Origin: Actinomadura chibensis NBRC 106107
GTDB lineage: Bacteria; Actinomycetota; Actinomycetes; Streptosporangiales; Streptosporangiaceae
Length of the DNA: 64,000 bases
Assembly (NCBI RefSeq): GCF_001552135.1
Contig: NZ_BCQP01000055.1
Span: forward strand, 28,410-92,409
Direction of reading: 5' to 3'
Below, piece by piece: positions 49,707 through 58,600 of this stretch; positions within the stretch are counted from its first letter, which is position 1; every line of letters begins with the position of its first letter. The notes beneath the pieces were generated by a model. The model made no database searches and was not told the origin of the DNA. It saw only the letters and a list, made by a program, of their open reading frames with translations. A program made the translations under genes and the position numbers.

Positions 49707-50605
49707 GGCGCCCCACCGAAGTCGGCCAGTTCCGCCGGATTGGCGACGAGGACGCGGTGCCGCGCCTTCTCGTCCGGGACGATCCGCTCGATCAGGTCGA
49801 CGAGCACGCCGTCGTCGGGCATCTCGCGGACGTTCGGATGCGGGAAGTCGGTGCCCCACAGGCAGCGCTCGGGCGCCTGCGCGGCGAGCAGCCGGGCCAG
49901 CTCCACCGCGTCGGCGTAGGGCGGGCCCTGCCTGGACAGCCGGTCGACCGCGCTGAGCTTCACCCACACGCCGGTGTCGAGCAGGCGGCGGAGGGCGCGC
50001 ACCTGCTCGCCGTCCAGGCCCGTCGCGAGATCGACCCGCGCCATGTGGTCGATCACCGTGGGCAGCCCGGTGGAGCGGAGCGTGTCGAACATCTCGACCA
50101 CCGCGTCGCCGCCGATGTGGAACGCCACGTGCCAGCCGTAGGGGCGGACGAGGTCGAGGATCGCCCGCAGCTCGGCGGGCGTCGGCGCGGCCCCGAGCCG
50201 CGGCATGAACTGCACCCGCACCCCGCGCACACCCGCCCGGTGCAGTTCGGCGACCTCGCCGGGCGCCGTCCGCGGAGTCAGCAGGGCCACGCCCCGGTAC
50301 CGGTCGGGAAAGGCGCGCAGCGCGTCGAGCAGGGCCGAGTGGTCGGTGCCGTGCGCGGCGGACTGGACGACGATGGCACGCTCCAAACCCAGCAGGTCGT
50401 GCCGTCGCCGCAGATCCTCCTTGGAGACGTCGGGCGGGTCGTAGGCGCGGTCGTCCGGAAAGGGGAAGACGTGGCCGGGGCCGAAGATGTGGCAGTGCGC
50501 GTCGCAACTGCGCGGCGGCAGCCGCAGGTCGGGCGCCTTCGGATGGGGGTCCGGCGGCGCGGCGACCCTCCGGGGGGAGACGGGTTCGGACGGGGGAGGC
50601 GGCAT
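49703..50605 (-). CDS. Amidohydrolase 2 family (2-pyrone-4,6-dicarboxylate lactonase-like)
   Basis: A 300-residue TIM-barrel hydrolase; ATG 50605 follows AGGAAGG by eight bases. Metal and catalytic motifs are SCDAHCHIFGP, VAFHIGGDAV, TVIDHMAR and WGTDFPHPN. The pattern matches COG3618 hydrolases such as 2-pyrone-4,6-dicarboxylate lactonase of protocatechuate 4,5-cleavage. It is the first gene of the operon and together with the RraA-like protein suggests the end of a meta-cleavage-type pathway. Confidence 0.9.
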   Translation of the reverse strand: MPPPPSEPVSPRRVAAPPDPHPKAPDLRLPPRSCDAHCHIFGPGHVFPFPDDRAYDPPDVSKEDLRRRHDLLGLERAIVVQSAAHGTDHSALLDALRAFPDRYRGVALLTPRTAPGEVAELHRAGVRGVRVQFMPRLGAAPTPAELRAILDLVRPYGWHVAFHIGGDAVVEMFDTLRSTGLPTVIDHMARVDLATGLDGEQVRALRRLLDTGVWVKLSAVDRLSRQGPPYADAVELARLLAAQAPERCLWGTDFPHPNVREMPDDGVLVDLIERIVPDEKARHRVLVANPAELADFGGAP

Positions 50606-50660
50606 GTTCGGGACCTTCCTGAACGGACGCCCGTGGCGGGTGGGAGTAGTCTCGAACGCA

Positions 50661-50679
50661 CTGTTGATGAAGTCAACAG
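50661..50679 (-). promoter_or_regulatory. Dyad operator at promoter of catabolic operon
   Basis: CTGTTGA-TGAAG-TCAACAG is a perfect 7-base dyad with 5-base centre, a GntR-like layout. Read leftwards it contains TTGACT, a good -35, 56 bases upstream of the operon's start codon. No regulator gene for it is adjacent. Confidence 0.6.
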
Positions 50680-50903
50680 TTGCATTTCGCGAGAGCCTGA
50701 CGACCGACCGAAGATCGGTTCTCGCCACCGCGCAGCATGACCGCTCTCAACTGCCTAAATGCTCCCGCGAACCACTTCGCTGACGACTTCGATTACGCGG
50801 CGAGAGATACGCTGAAGCGCTCTGTTGTCGTTATCATCAGCGAAGTCGGAGTGAGTTTCCGCCGGGGCCGCCTAGGCTTCCGCGTCATGCGCTCCAGCGC
50901 GCT

Positions 50904-50938
50904 CGCGGCTCGTGCCGGTCCGATCGGCACGAGCCGCG
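50904..50938 (-). terminator. Terminator of RidA gene
   Basis: Perfect 14-base arms (CGCGGCTCGTGCCG at 50904-50917, complement 50925-50938) with a 7-base loop lie nine bases beyond the leftward RidA stop. Confidence 0.8.
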
Positions 50939-50946
50939 GCGGCGCG

Positions 50947-51348
50947 TCAGGCGACGGCGGTGCCCTCAAGCTCGACCATCAGGTCGGGGATGGCGAGCCG
51001 CGTCACCCCGAGCATCGTGGTGGTCGGAGCGACCCCGGCCGCGCCCAGCCGCGCCGCCAGCACGCCGTAGTGCTCGAAGAGCCGGTCGACGTCCGTCGTG
51101 TAGACGGTGAGCCGGACGAGGTCGGCGAGCGACATGCCCGCCTCGCCGAGCACGGCCTCCAGGTTGTCGAGGCTGAGCGCCAACTGCGCCGCCATGTCAC
51201 CGGGGTGCTCGGGCTTGCCGTCGCCGCTCATCGCGGTCTGCCCGGAGCAGTACAGCGTCCGGGTCTGACCGGAGACGATCTCGCCCTGGTTGTACCCCAT
51301 CTCCACCGACCACGCCCACGGGTTGACCGCCGTACGCTCCATGGCCAC
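50947..51348 (-). CDS. RidA-family (YjgF) protein
   Basis: A 133-residue protein starting at GTG 51348 (GGGGA nearby; ATG 51342 possible). The RidA core (TLYCSGQTAMSGDGKPEHPGDMAAQL; LADLVRLTVYTTDVDRLFEHY) is clear. The Arg that binds the enamine/imine carboxylate in RidA subgroup I near the end is not obvious (TRLAIPDLMVELEGTA), so it may be another Rid subgroup. It is divergent from the WYL regulator. Confidence 0.88.
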   Translation of the reverse strand: MAMERTAVNPWAWSVEMGYNQGEIVSGQTRTLYCSGQTAMSGDGKPEHPGDMAAQLALSLDNLEAVLGEAGMSLADLVRLTVYTTDVDRLFEHYGVLAARLGAAGVAPTTTMLGVTRLAIPDLMVELEGTAVA

Positions 51349-51436
51349 ACCATCCCCATTCGCTCCGTATCGTCCAGGTGCGGACGCCGGTCGGCCGGGT
51401 GGCCGTGGCGTCCGCTGACCAACCCTCCCGAAGAAT

Positions 51437-51468
51437 CACGACACCCTCTGTCGTGTATTTCGTAGAGT
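51437..51468 (+). promoter_or_regulatory. WYL-regulator operator and leaderless promoter
   Basis: CACGACA-CCCTC-TGTCGTG (51437-51455) is a perfect dyad of the type seen upstream of YafY-like WYL regulators. TAGAGT (51463-51468) is a good -10, and ATG 51475 falls at the predicted transcription start. Confidence 0.65.
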
Positions 51469-51474
51469 CTTCGC

Positions 51475-52440
51475 ATGCGCGCCGACCGGTTGGTTTCCCT
51501 GGTGCTGCTGCTGCGCCGGCACGGTCGGCTGTCCGCAGCCACGCTCGCGCGCGAGCTGGAGGTGTCCACCCGGACCGTGCTGCGCGACATCGAGGCGCTG
51601 TCGGCGGCGGGCGTCCCGGTCTACGCCGAGCGCGGACGGCACGGCGGTTTCGCGTTGCTCCCCGGCTTCCGGACGGAGCTGACCGGGCTGAACCACGACG
51701 AGGCGCTCGCCCTGCTGATCGCCGGATCGCGGCGCGGCGCGCAGGCGTTCGGGCTCGGCTCGGCGCTCGCCTCCGCCATGCTCAAGGTCGTCGACGCCCT
51801 CCCCGAAGCCCACCGGGACACCGCCGCCGACGCCGCCCGGCGCCTCCTCGTCGACCCGGACACCGACCTCCTGTCCCGCCGCGCGACCACCGAGGAGGTC
51901 CCGGACGCCGTCGTGGCGGAAGTCCGGCGCGCGGTGCTCGGCGGGCACAGACTGCGCATCCGCTACGCGGCCTTCGGCCGGCCCCCGGAATGGCGGACGG
52001 TCGACCCGATCGGCCTGGTCACGGTGCGCGGCCAGGGCTACCTCCTGGCCACGAGATCCGGCGCGGACCGCACCTACCGGCTGTCCCGGATATCCGCCGC
52101 CGAGGAACTGGACGAACCCGCGCAACGCCCGGACCAGGTGGACCTGGGCAGGGCCTGGCAGGAACGCGGCACCCGCTTCCGCACCGGCGGCGACCAGGTG
52201 GCCGTCCTCCTGCGCGTGGACCCGGCACGCCGGCAAGAGCTGGTGGACACGGCACTCGCCGTCCACGCCGAGGAGACCGACCCCGACGGCTGGCTACGCC
52301 TGGAAGTGACGTTCCAGGACGCGAGGCACGCCGAATGGGCCCTGTGGCAACTGGCCACGAACGCCGAAGCCCTGACCCCGGAGTGGCTGCGCACCACCCT
52401 CCACACCCGTGCCAAGGCACTGACCACCCGCTACGAGTGA
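51475..52440 (+). CDS. WYL-domain transcriptional regulator (YafY-like)
   Basis: A 321-residue regulator: an N-terminal HTH_11 (LVLLLRRHGRLSAATLARELEVSTRTVLRDIEAL) and a WYL domain (HRLRIRYAAFGRPPEWRTVDPIGLVTVRGQGYLLA), then a C-terminal WCX extension. WYL proteins bind nucleic acid or small ligands and regulate metabolic or defence genes. It is divergent from RidA with an operator between them, so it probably controls both. Confidence 0.93.
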   Translation: MRADRLVSLVLLLRRHGRLSAATLARELEVSTRTVLRDIEALSAAGVPVYAERGRHGGFALLPGFRTELTGLNHDEALALLIAGSRRGAQAFGLGSALASAMLKVVDALPEAHRDTAADAARRLLVDPDTDLLSRRATTEEVPDAVVAEVRRAVLGGHRLRIRYAAFGRPPEWRTVDPIGLVTVRGQGYLLATRSGADRTYRLSRISAAEELDEPAQRPDQVDLGRAWQERGTRFRTGGDQVAVLLRVDPARRQELVDTALAVHAEETDPDGWLRLEVTFQDARHAEWALWQLATNAEALTPEWLRTTLHTRAKALTTRYE

Positions 52441-52459
52441 CGTCCGCGCGGGCGGGCGG

Positions 52460-53920
52460 TCAGGAGCGGGCGCCTGCCTTTTCGCGGGCGGGGGTCAGGT
52501 GCTTGAGGGCCTGGAGGATGTCGGTCACTCGTTCCTTCGCGTCGCCGAAGAGCATCTGGGTGTTGTCGCGGAAGAACAGCGGGTTCTGGACGCCCGCGTA
52601 CCCGGTGGCCATCGAGCGTTTGAACACGACGACCTGCCGGGCGTTCCAGACCTCAAGGACGGGCATCCCGGCGATGGGGCTCGTCGGGTCCTCTTCGGCG
52701 GCGGGGTTGACGATGTCGTTGGCGCCGATCACGAGGACGACGTCGGCGGTGCCGAAGTCGTCGTTGATCTCGTCCATTTCCAGGACGAGGTCGTAGGGCA
52801 CCTTGGCCTCGGCCAGCAGGACGTTCATGTGCCCGGGGAGGCGTCCGGCGACCGGGTGGATGCCGAACCTCACCTGGACGCCGTGGTCGCGCAGCCGGGC
52901 GGTCAGGTCCGCGACCGGGCCCTGCGCCTGGGCGACGGCCATCCCGTAGCCGGGCGTGATGATCACCGAGGAGGCTCCGGCGAGCGCCTCCGCGGTCTCC
53001 GCGGCGGTGATCTCCCGGTGCCGGCCCTGCTCGCCGCCGGACGCGGCGGGCGCTTCGAGGCCGAAGCCGCCCGCGATGACCGACAGGAACGACCGGTTCA
53101 TCGCCTTGCACATGATGGCCGACAGGTAGGCGCCCGAGGAGCCCACCAGCGCGCCGACGATGATCAGCAGGTCGTTGCCGAGCAGGAACCCGGACGCGGC
53201 CGCCGCCCAGCCGGAGTAGCTGTTCAGCATGGAGACCACGACCGGCATGTCGCCGCCGCCGATGGAGGCGACCAGGTGCCAGCCGAGCAGCAGCGCCACC
53301 GCGGTGACCGCGATCAGCGCCCACGACTGGGGCTCGACGACGAAGACGACCGTGAGCGCGGCGAACACGACGAGCGCCCCGACGTTCAGCAGGTTCTTGC
53401 CCGGCAGCATCAGCGGCGCGGACTTCATCTTGCCCGACAGCTTGCCGAAGGCGACGACGGAGCCGGTGAGGGTGACGGCGCCGATGAAGACGCCGATGAA
53501 GACCTCGGCGCTGTGGATGCCGAGCATGTCCTCGCGGGCGAGCTTCGTCGCCTCCGTCCCGCCGGGGTGGCGCTCGACGTGCAGGTAGCCGCTCCAGCCG
53601 ACGAGGACGGCGGCCAGCCCGACGAAGCTGTGCAGCAGCGCGATGAGCTCGGGCATCGCGGTCATCTCCACCGCCCGCGCCCGGTTCAGGCCGATCAGCG
53701 CGCCGACCGCGATCGCGGCCACGAGCAGCGCGAAAGCGGGGACGTCGATGCCGTCGTCGATGGTGAGGGCGATGGTGGCGACGAGCGCCACGGCCATGCC
53801 GAGCATGCCGTAGGTGTTGCCCAGGCGGGCGGATTCGTGCCGGGAGAGCCCGGCGAGCGCGCGGATGAAGAACAGCGCCGCGACGATGTACGCGGCGGTG
53901 GCCGCGGTTGCGATCGTCAT
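52460..53920 (-). CDS. pntB: NAD(P) transhydrogenase subunit beta
   Basis: A 486-residue PntB. The N-terminal part has about nine membrane helices; the C-terminal dIII NADP(H)-binding domain shows VIITPGYGMAVAQAQGPVADL, FGIHPVAGRLPGHMNVLLAEA, VLVIGANDIVNPAAEEDP and KRSMATGYAGVQNPLF. With PntA it couples proton entry to NADPH formation. It follows pntA after three bases. Confidence 0.97.
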   Translation of the reverse strand: MTIATAATAAYIVAALFFIRALAGLSRHESARLGNTYGMLGMAVALVATIALTIDDGIDVPAFALLVAAIAVGALIGLNRARAVEMTAMPELIALLHSFVGLAAVLVGWSGYLHVERHPGGTEATKLAREDMLGIHSAEVFIGVFIGAVTLTGSVVAFGKLSGKMKSAPLMLPGKNLLNVGALVVFAALTVVFVVEPQSWALIAVTAVALLLGWHLVASIGGGDMPVVVSMLNSYSGWAAAASGFLLGNDLLIIVGALVGSSGAYLSAIMCKAMNRSFLSVIAGGFGLEAPAASGGEQGRHREITAAETAEALAGASSVIITPGYGMAVAQAQGPVADLTARLRDHGVQVRFGIHPVAGRLPGHMNVLLAEAKVPYDLVLEMDEINDDFGTADVVLVIGANDIVNPAAEEDPTSPIAGMPVLEVWNARQVVVFKRSMATGYAGVQNPLFFRDNTQMLFGDAKERVTDILQALKHLTPAREKAGARS

Positions 53921-53923
53921 TGC

Positions 53924-55450
53924 CTAGCTCCTGATGAACATGGCGAGCATGCGGCGGGTGACCGCGAATCCGCCGAAGACGTTGATGCTCGCGAGCAGGA
54001 TCGCCGCGAGCGAGAGGACGGTGATCGCCGCGTTCCCCGAGCTGATCTGCACGAGCGCGCCGACCACGATGATCCCGGAGATCGCGTTCGTCACCGACAT
54101 CAGCGGGGTGTGCAGCGCGTGGTGGACGTTCCCGATCACGTAGTAGCCGATCACGATGGCCAGCGCGAACACCGTCAGGTGCACCTGGAGCGCGGCGGGC
54201 GAGAGCGCGATCAGCGCGAACATCGCGGCGGCCGCGGCGGCGACGCCGGCCCGGCGCACCACCGGGTTCGCGGTGCGGGACGGGGCGTCCGGCTCGGCCT
54301 CCGGCCGCGCCGCCTGGACGGCCGCGGGCGCCGCCGACACCGCCACCGGGGGCGGCGGCCAGGTCAGCTCGCCCTCGCGGACGACGGTCATCGACCGCTG
54401 CACGACGTCGTCGAAGTCCAGCACGAGGACGCCGTCCCGCTGCGGGGTCATCAGCCGGATCAGGTTGACCAGGTTGGTGCCGTACAGCTGCGACGCCTGC
54501 GCGGGCAGCCGTCCGGCCAGGTCGGTGTAGCCGAGGATGACCACGCCGTTCGGGGTGACGACCCGCTCGCCGGGGACCGTGCCCTCGACGTTGCCGCCGT
54601 TGGCCGCGGCCATGTCGACGATCACCGAGCCGGGCCGCATCGTCGCGACCATGTCGGCGGTGATCAGCCTCGGCGCGGGCTTGCCCGGGATCAGCGCCGT
54701 GGTGACGATGATGTCCACGTCGCGGCACTGGTCGGCGTAGAGGGCGGCGGCGCGGACGTTGTAGTCGTCCGACATCTCCTTGGCGTAGCCGGTGTCCGGG
54801 GCGTCGTCGGCCTCGGGCTCGGCGACGGCGAGGTAGTCGCCGCCGAGCGAGCGCACCTGGTCCGCGACCTCGGGGCGCGGGTCGGTGGCCCGGACGATCG
54901 CGCCCAGGCTGCTCGCCGCGCCGATCGCCGCGAGCCCCGCCACACCGGCGCCCGCGACCAGCACCTTCGCCGGGGGCACCTTGCCCGCCGCCGTCACCTG
55001 GCCGGTGAAGAACCGTCCGAACTCGTGCGCGGCCTCGATCACCGCCCGGTATCCGGCGATGTTGGCCATCGAGGACAGCACGTCCATCGACTGCGCGCGG
55101 GAGATCCGCGGCACCGCGTCCAACGACAGCGCCGTGATGGGACGCTTCGCGAGGTCCTCGACCAGTTCCGGCTTGAACCGGGGGTTCAGCAGGCCGATCA
55201 ACGTGGCGCCGGGGCGCAGCGCGTCCAGCCGCTCCGGCGGGCCGACGCACAGCACCACGTCCGCGGCGTCCGCGGCGCCGATGGCGGCGCCCGCGGCCTC
55301 GTACCGGTCGTCGGTGAACCCGGATCCGGCGCCCGCGCCGGCCTCGACGACCACCTCGTATCCGAGTTTCTGCAGTTGGGTCACGGTGTCCGGCGTCGCC
55401 GCCACCCTCCGCTCGCCGGGCGGATCCTCCTTGCGCACCCCAATGATCAT
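53924..55450 (-). CDS. pntA: NAD(P) transhydrogenase subunit alpha (fused)
   Basis: A 508-residue PntA; ATG 55450 has GAGGTGAT upstream. The dI NAD(H)-binding domain (RKEDPPGERRVAATPDTV; VLVAGAGVAGLAAIGAASSLGA) joins a C-terminal dII segment with four hydrophobic helices (VVRRAGVAAAAAAMFALIAL; MSVTNAISGIIVVGAL). The alpha1 and alpha2 parts, separate genes in some bacteria, are fused here as in E. coli. Confidence 0.97.
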   Translation of the reverse strand: MIIGVRKEDPPGERRVAATPDTVTQLQKLGYEVVVEAGAGAGSGFTDDRYEAAGAAIGAADAADVVLCVGPPERLDALRPGATLIGLLNPRFKPELVEDLAKRPITALSLDAVPRISRAQSMDVLSSMANIAGYRAVIEAAHEFGRFFTGQVTAAGKVPPAKVLVAGAGVAGLAAIGAASSLGAIVRATDPRPEVADQVRSLGGDYLAVAEPEADDAPDTGYAKEMSDDYNVRAAALYADQCRDVDIIVTTALIPGKPAPRLITADMVATMRPGSVIVDMAAANGGNVEGTVPGERVVTPNGVVILGYTDLAGRLPAQASQLYGTNLVNLIRLMTPQRDGVLVLDFDDVVQRSMTVVREGELTWPPPPVAVSAAPAAVQAARPEAEPDAPSRTANPVVRRAGVAAAAAAMFALIALSPAALQVHLTVFALAIVIGYYVIGNVHHALHTPLMSVTNAISGIIVVGALVQISSGNAAITVLSLAAILLASINVFGGFAVTRRMLAMFIRS

Positions 55451-55607
55451 GGCAATCACCTCACAGCGGACGGCGTCCGATATCTCGGTATCAAGCTAAT
55501 TCTGCCGCGCTGGGGCGCGCATCCGCTTTGCGCTGTCTGCCAGTCTTGGCCATGACTCTTTGGGCACTTGGGACAGTCACGCCACGGACGGTGACGACGG
55601 GGCTCCG

Positions 55608-58600
55608 TCAGGGTCCCGCGAGGGCGTCCGCGCCGAGGAGCGCCTTGACGTCGCCGTAGAAGGCCGGTTCCGGCGAGACCCGGAAGGGCCGCAGGTCGAA
55701 CAGCACGCTTCGGGCCGCCGGACGGTGGACCAGCAGGTGGACGGGCGCCGGGCCGGGATGGGCGGTCAGGACATCCCTGAACTCCCGGACGAGCCGCAGG
55801 GTCAGCCGGGACTCCCGGACCGAGATCACCACGGGCGGCGCGGCGCCCGCCCGGCTGAGGTCGAGGGGAGTGATCTCCTCGCCGTAGACGCTCACCGTCT
55901 CGTCCCGGACGTTGATCCGGCCGCGCAGCGAGATCACGCGGTCCTGCGCGAGCGCCTCCCCGTAGAGGGTGTAGGTCTTGGGGAAGATCAGGCATTCGAC
56001 GGCGCCGTCGTGGTCCTCGACGGTGGCGATCGCCCACGGGCTGCCCCGCTTGGTGACCTTGCGCTGCAGGCCGGAGATGATCCCGGCGATCCGGACGGTC
56101 CCGTCGGCGCGGCCGGAGGCGAGCAGGTCGGCGATCGTGGTGTCGCGGTTGGCCTCCAGAGCCTGCTCGGCGCCGTCCAGCGGGTGGGACGAGACGTACA
56201 GCCCGAGCATTTCCCGCTCGAAGGCGAGCAGCGTGGCCTTGTCCCATTCGACGGCGGGGATCGCGACCGAGAACGTGTCGTCGGAGTCCGTTCCGGCGAG
56301 TGCGCCGAAAAGGGAGTCCTGGCCCCGGGACTGGTTGCGTTTGAGGTCGATGACCGCGTCCACGGCCTGCTCGTGGACGGTGACGAGCGCCTTGCGCCGG
56401 TGCCCGAGGCCGTCGTACGCGCCCGCCTTGGCCAGCGACTCGATGACGCGCTTGTTGCAGACGATCGAAGGGACCTTGGCCAGGAAGTCGTTGAAATCGG
56501 TGTAGGCGCCCTTCTCGCGGCGGGTGCGCACGATCGCGTCGACGACGGACGCGCCGACGTTGCGGATCGCGCCGAGACCGAACCGGATGTCCCTTCCGAC
56601 GGCGGTGAAGGTCAACTCGCTCTCGTTGACGTCGGGCGGCAGCACCTTGATGCCGAGGCGGCGGCAGTCCGACAGGTAGACGGCCATCTTGTCCTTGTCG
56701 TCGCCGACCGAGGTGAGCAGCGCCGCGAGGTATTCGGCCGGGTGGTTCGCCTTGAGGTAGGCGGTCCAGTAGGAGACGACGCCGTATCCGGCGGTGTGGG
56801 ATTTGTTGAATCCGTAGCCGGAGAAGGGGACGAGAACGTCCCACACCGCCTTGACGGCCTCGTCGGAGAAGCCCCGCTCCTTCATTCCGGCGGAGAACCT
56901 GCCCCACTCGGCGTCCAGGACGTCCTTCTTCTTCTTGCCCATCGCGCGGCGCAGCATGTCGGCGCCGCCGAGGGAGTATCCGGCGAGGCGCTGGGCGATC
57001 GCCATCACCTGCTCCTGGAAGACGACCAGGTGGTAGGTGTCGCCGAGGATCGGTTCGAGCGCCTCCGCGAGTTCCGGGTGGATCGGCTCGACCTTCTGCT
57101 TCCCGGTCTTGCGGAGCGCGTAATTGGTGTGCGCGTTCATCTCCATCGGCCCCGGCCGGTAAAGGGCGCTGACGGCGGCGATGTCGGTGAACACCGTCGG
57201 CTGCATCAACCGCAGCAGGACGCGCATTCCGGCGCTGTCGAGCTGGAACACCCCGAGCGTGTCGCCGCGCGCCAGCAGCTCGTAGGTCACCGGGTCGTCG
57301 AGGGGCACCTCGCGGATGTCGATCTCGATGCCCCGGTTCGCCTTGATGTTGGCGATCGCGTCGTTGACGACGGTGAGGTTCCGCAGCCCGAGGAAGTCCA
57401 TCTTGAGCAGGCCCATGTCCTCGGCCTGGGTGAACGGGAACCCGGTGAGGACGGGGCCGTCCTGCTTCGGCTTCACCAGGGGGAGCACGTCGAGCAGCGG
57501 CTCGGCGGAGAGGATCACGCCCGCCGCGTGGATCCCGGTGCCGCGGGTCAGCCCCTCGACGCCCCTGGCGGTGTCGATGACCCGCTTGACGTCGGGCTCG
57601 TCCTCGTACAGCCTCCGCAGTTCGGCCGCCTCGCCGTGGCGGGGGTGCCGCTCGTCGTGGACGGCCGACAGCGGGATCTCCTTGCCGCCCGCAGCGGCCG
57701 GGAACGCCTTGGTGATCCGGTCGCCGAGCGCGTAGGGGTAGCCGAGGACGCGGCAGGCGTCCTTCACGGCGGCCTTCGCCTTGATCGTGCCGAAGGTGAC
57801 GATCTGGCACACCCGGTCGGCGCCGTACGTGGCGGTGACGTAGTCGATCATCTCGTCCCGGCGGCGGTCGTCGAAGTCCAGGTCGACGTCCGGCATCGTG
57901 ACGCGCTCGGGGTTGAGGAACCGCTCGAAGATCAGCTTGTGCTCGATCGGGTCGAGCTCGGTGATGCCGGTGCAGTAGGCGACCAGGGAGCCGGTCGCCG
58001 ACCCGCGTCCCGGGCCGAGCCCGATGCCCCGCGCGCGGGCGTACCGGCAGATGTCGGCGACGACGAGGAAGTAGCCGGGGAAGCCCATGCCGTCGATCAC
58101 CGAGAGCTCGTAGTCCACCCGGTCGAGGACGTCGCGCGGCGGGTCGCCGCCGTAGCGGCGCCGCGCCCCGGCCAGGGTCTCCTTCCGGAGCCAGGACGAC
58201 TCGGTCTCGCCCTCCGGAACGGGGAACATCGGCATCAGGTCCCGGTGCGCGAACACCTCGCCGTAGTCGCCCACGCGCTCCGCGACCAGCAGGGTGTTGT
58301 CGCACGCGCCGGGGACCTCGGCGTCCCACAGCGCCCGCATTTCCTCGGCGGTCTTGATGTAGTAGCCGCTGCCGGAGAACCGGAAGCGCTTGGTGTCGGC
58401 GAGCTGCTTTCCCGTGCCGATGCAGAGGAGCGCGTCATGCGCGTCCGCCTGGTCCTCGGTCACGTAATGGGAGTCGTTGGTGGCAAGCGGCGGCAGCCCC
58501 AACTCCTTTCCCAATTTCATCAGGTCGTCACGGACGCGGCGTTCGATGGCCAATCCGTGGTCCATCAGTTCGAGGAAGTAGTTTTCCTTTCCGAAGATGT

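Larger units (their letters stand above)
50606..50946. other. 341-base non-coding region with low-G+C island and inverted repeat
   Basis: No gene is supported here. It holds the catabolic operator (50661-50679), a visibly less G+C-rich stretch (50740-50860) with a perfect 10-base inverted repeat ACTTCGCTGA (50774-50783) / TCAGCGAAGT (50837-50846) 53 bases apart, and the terminator of the RidA gene. Confidence 0.6.

Noticed and set aside
50737..51465. Rightward open frame of 242 codons
   Set aside because: It runs through a terminator hairpin and antisense to the RidA gene and has no recognisable domain.
55451..55607. Short leftward frame reading CPKCPKSHGQDW, and another reading MAKTGRQRKADARP
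   Set aside because: The zinc-ribbon-like CPKC is isolated, lacks a second pair and a start, and is only about 40 codons; not enough to call a gene or pseudogene.
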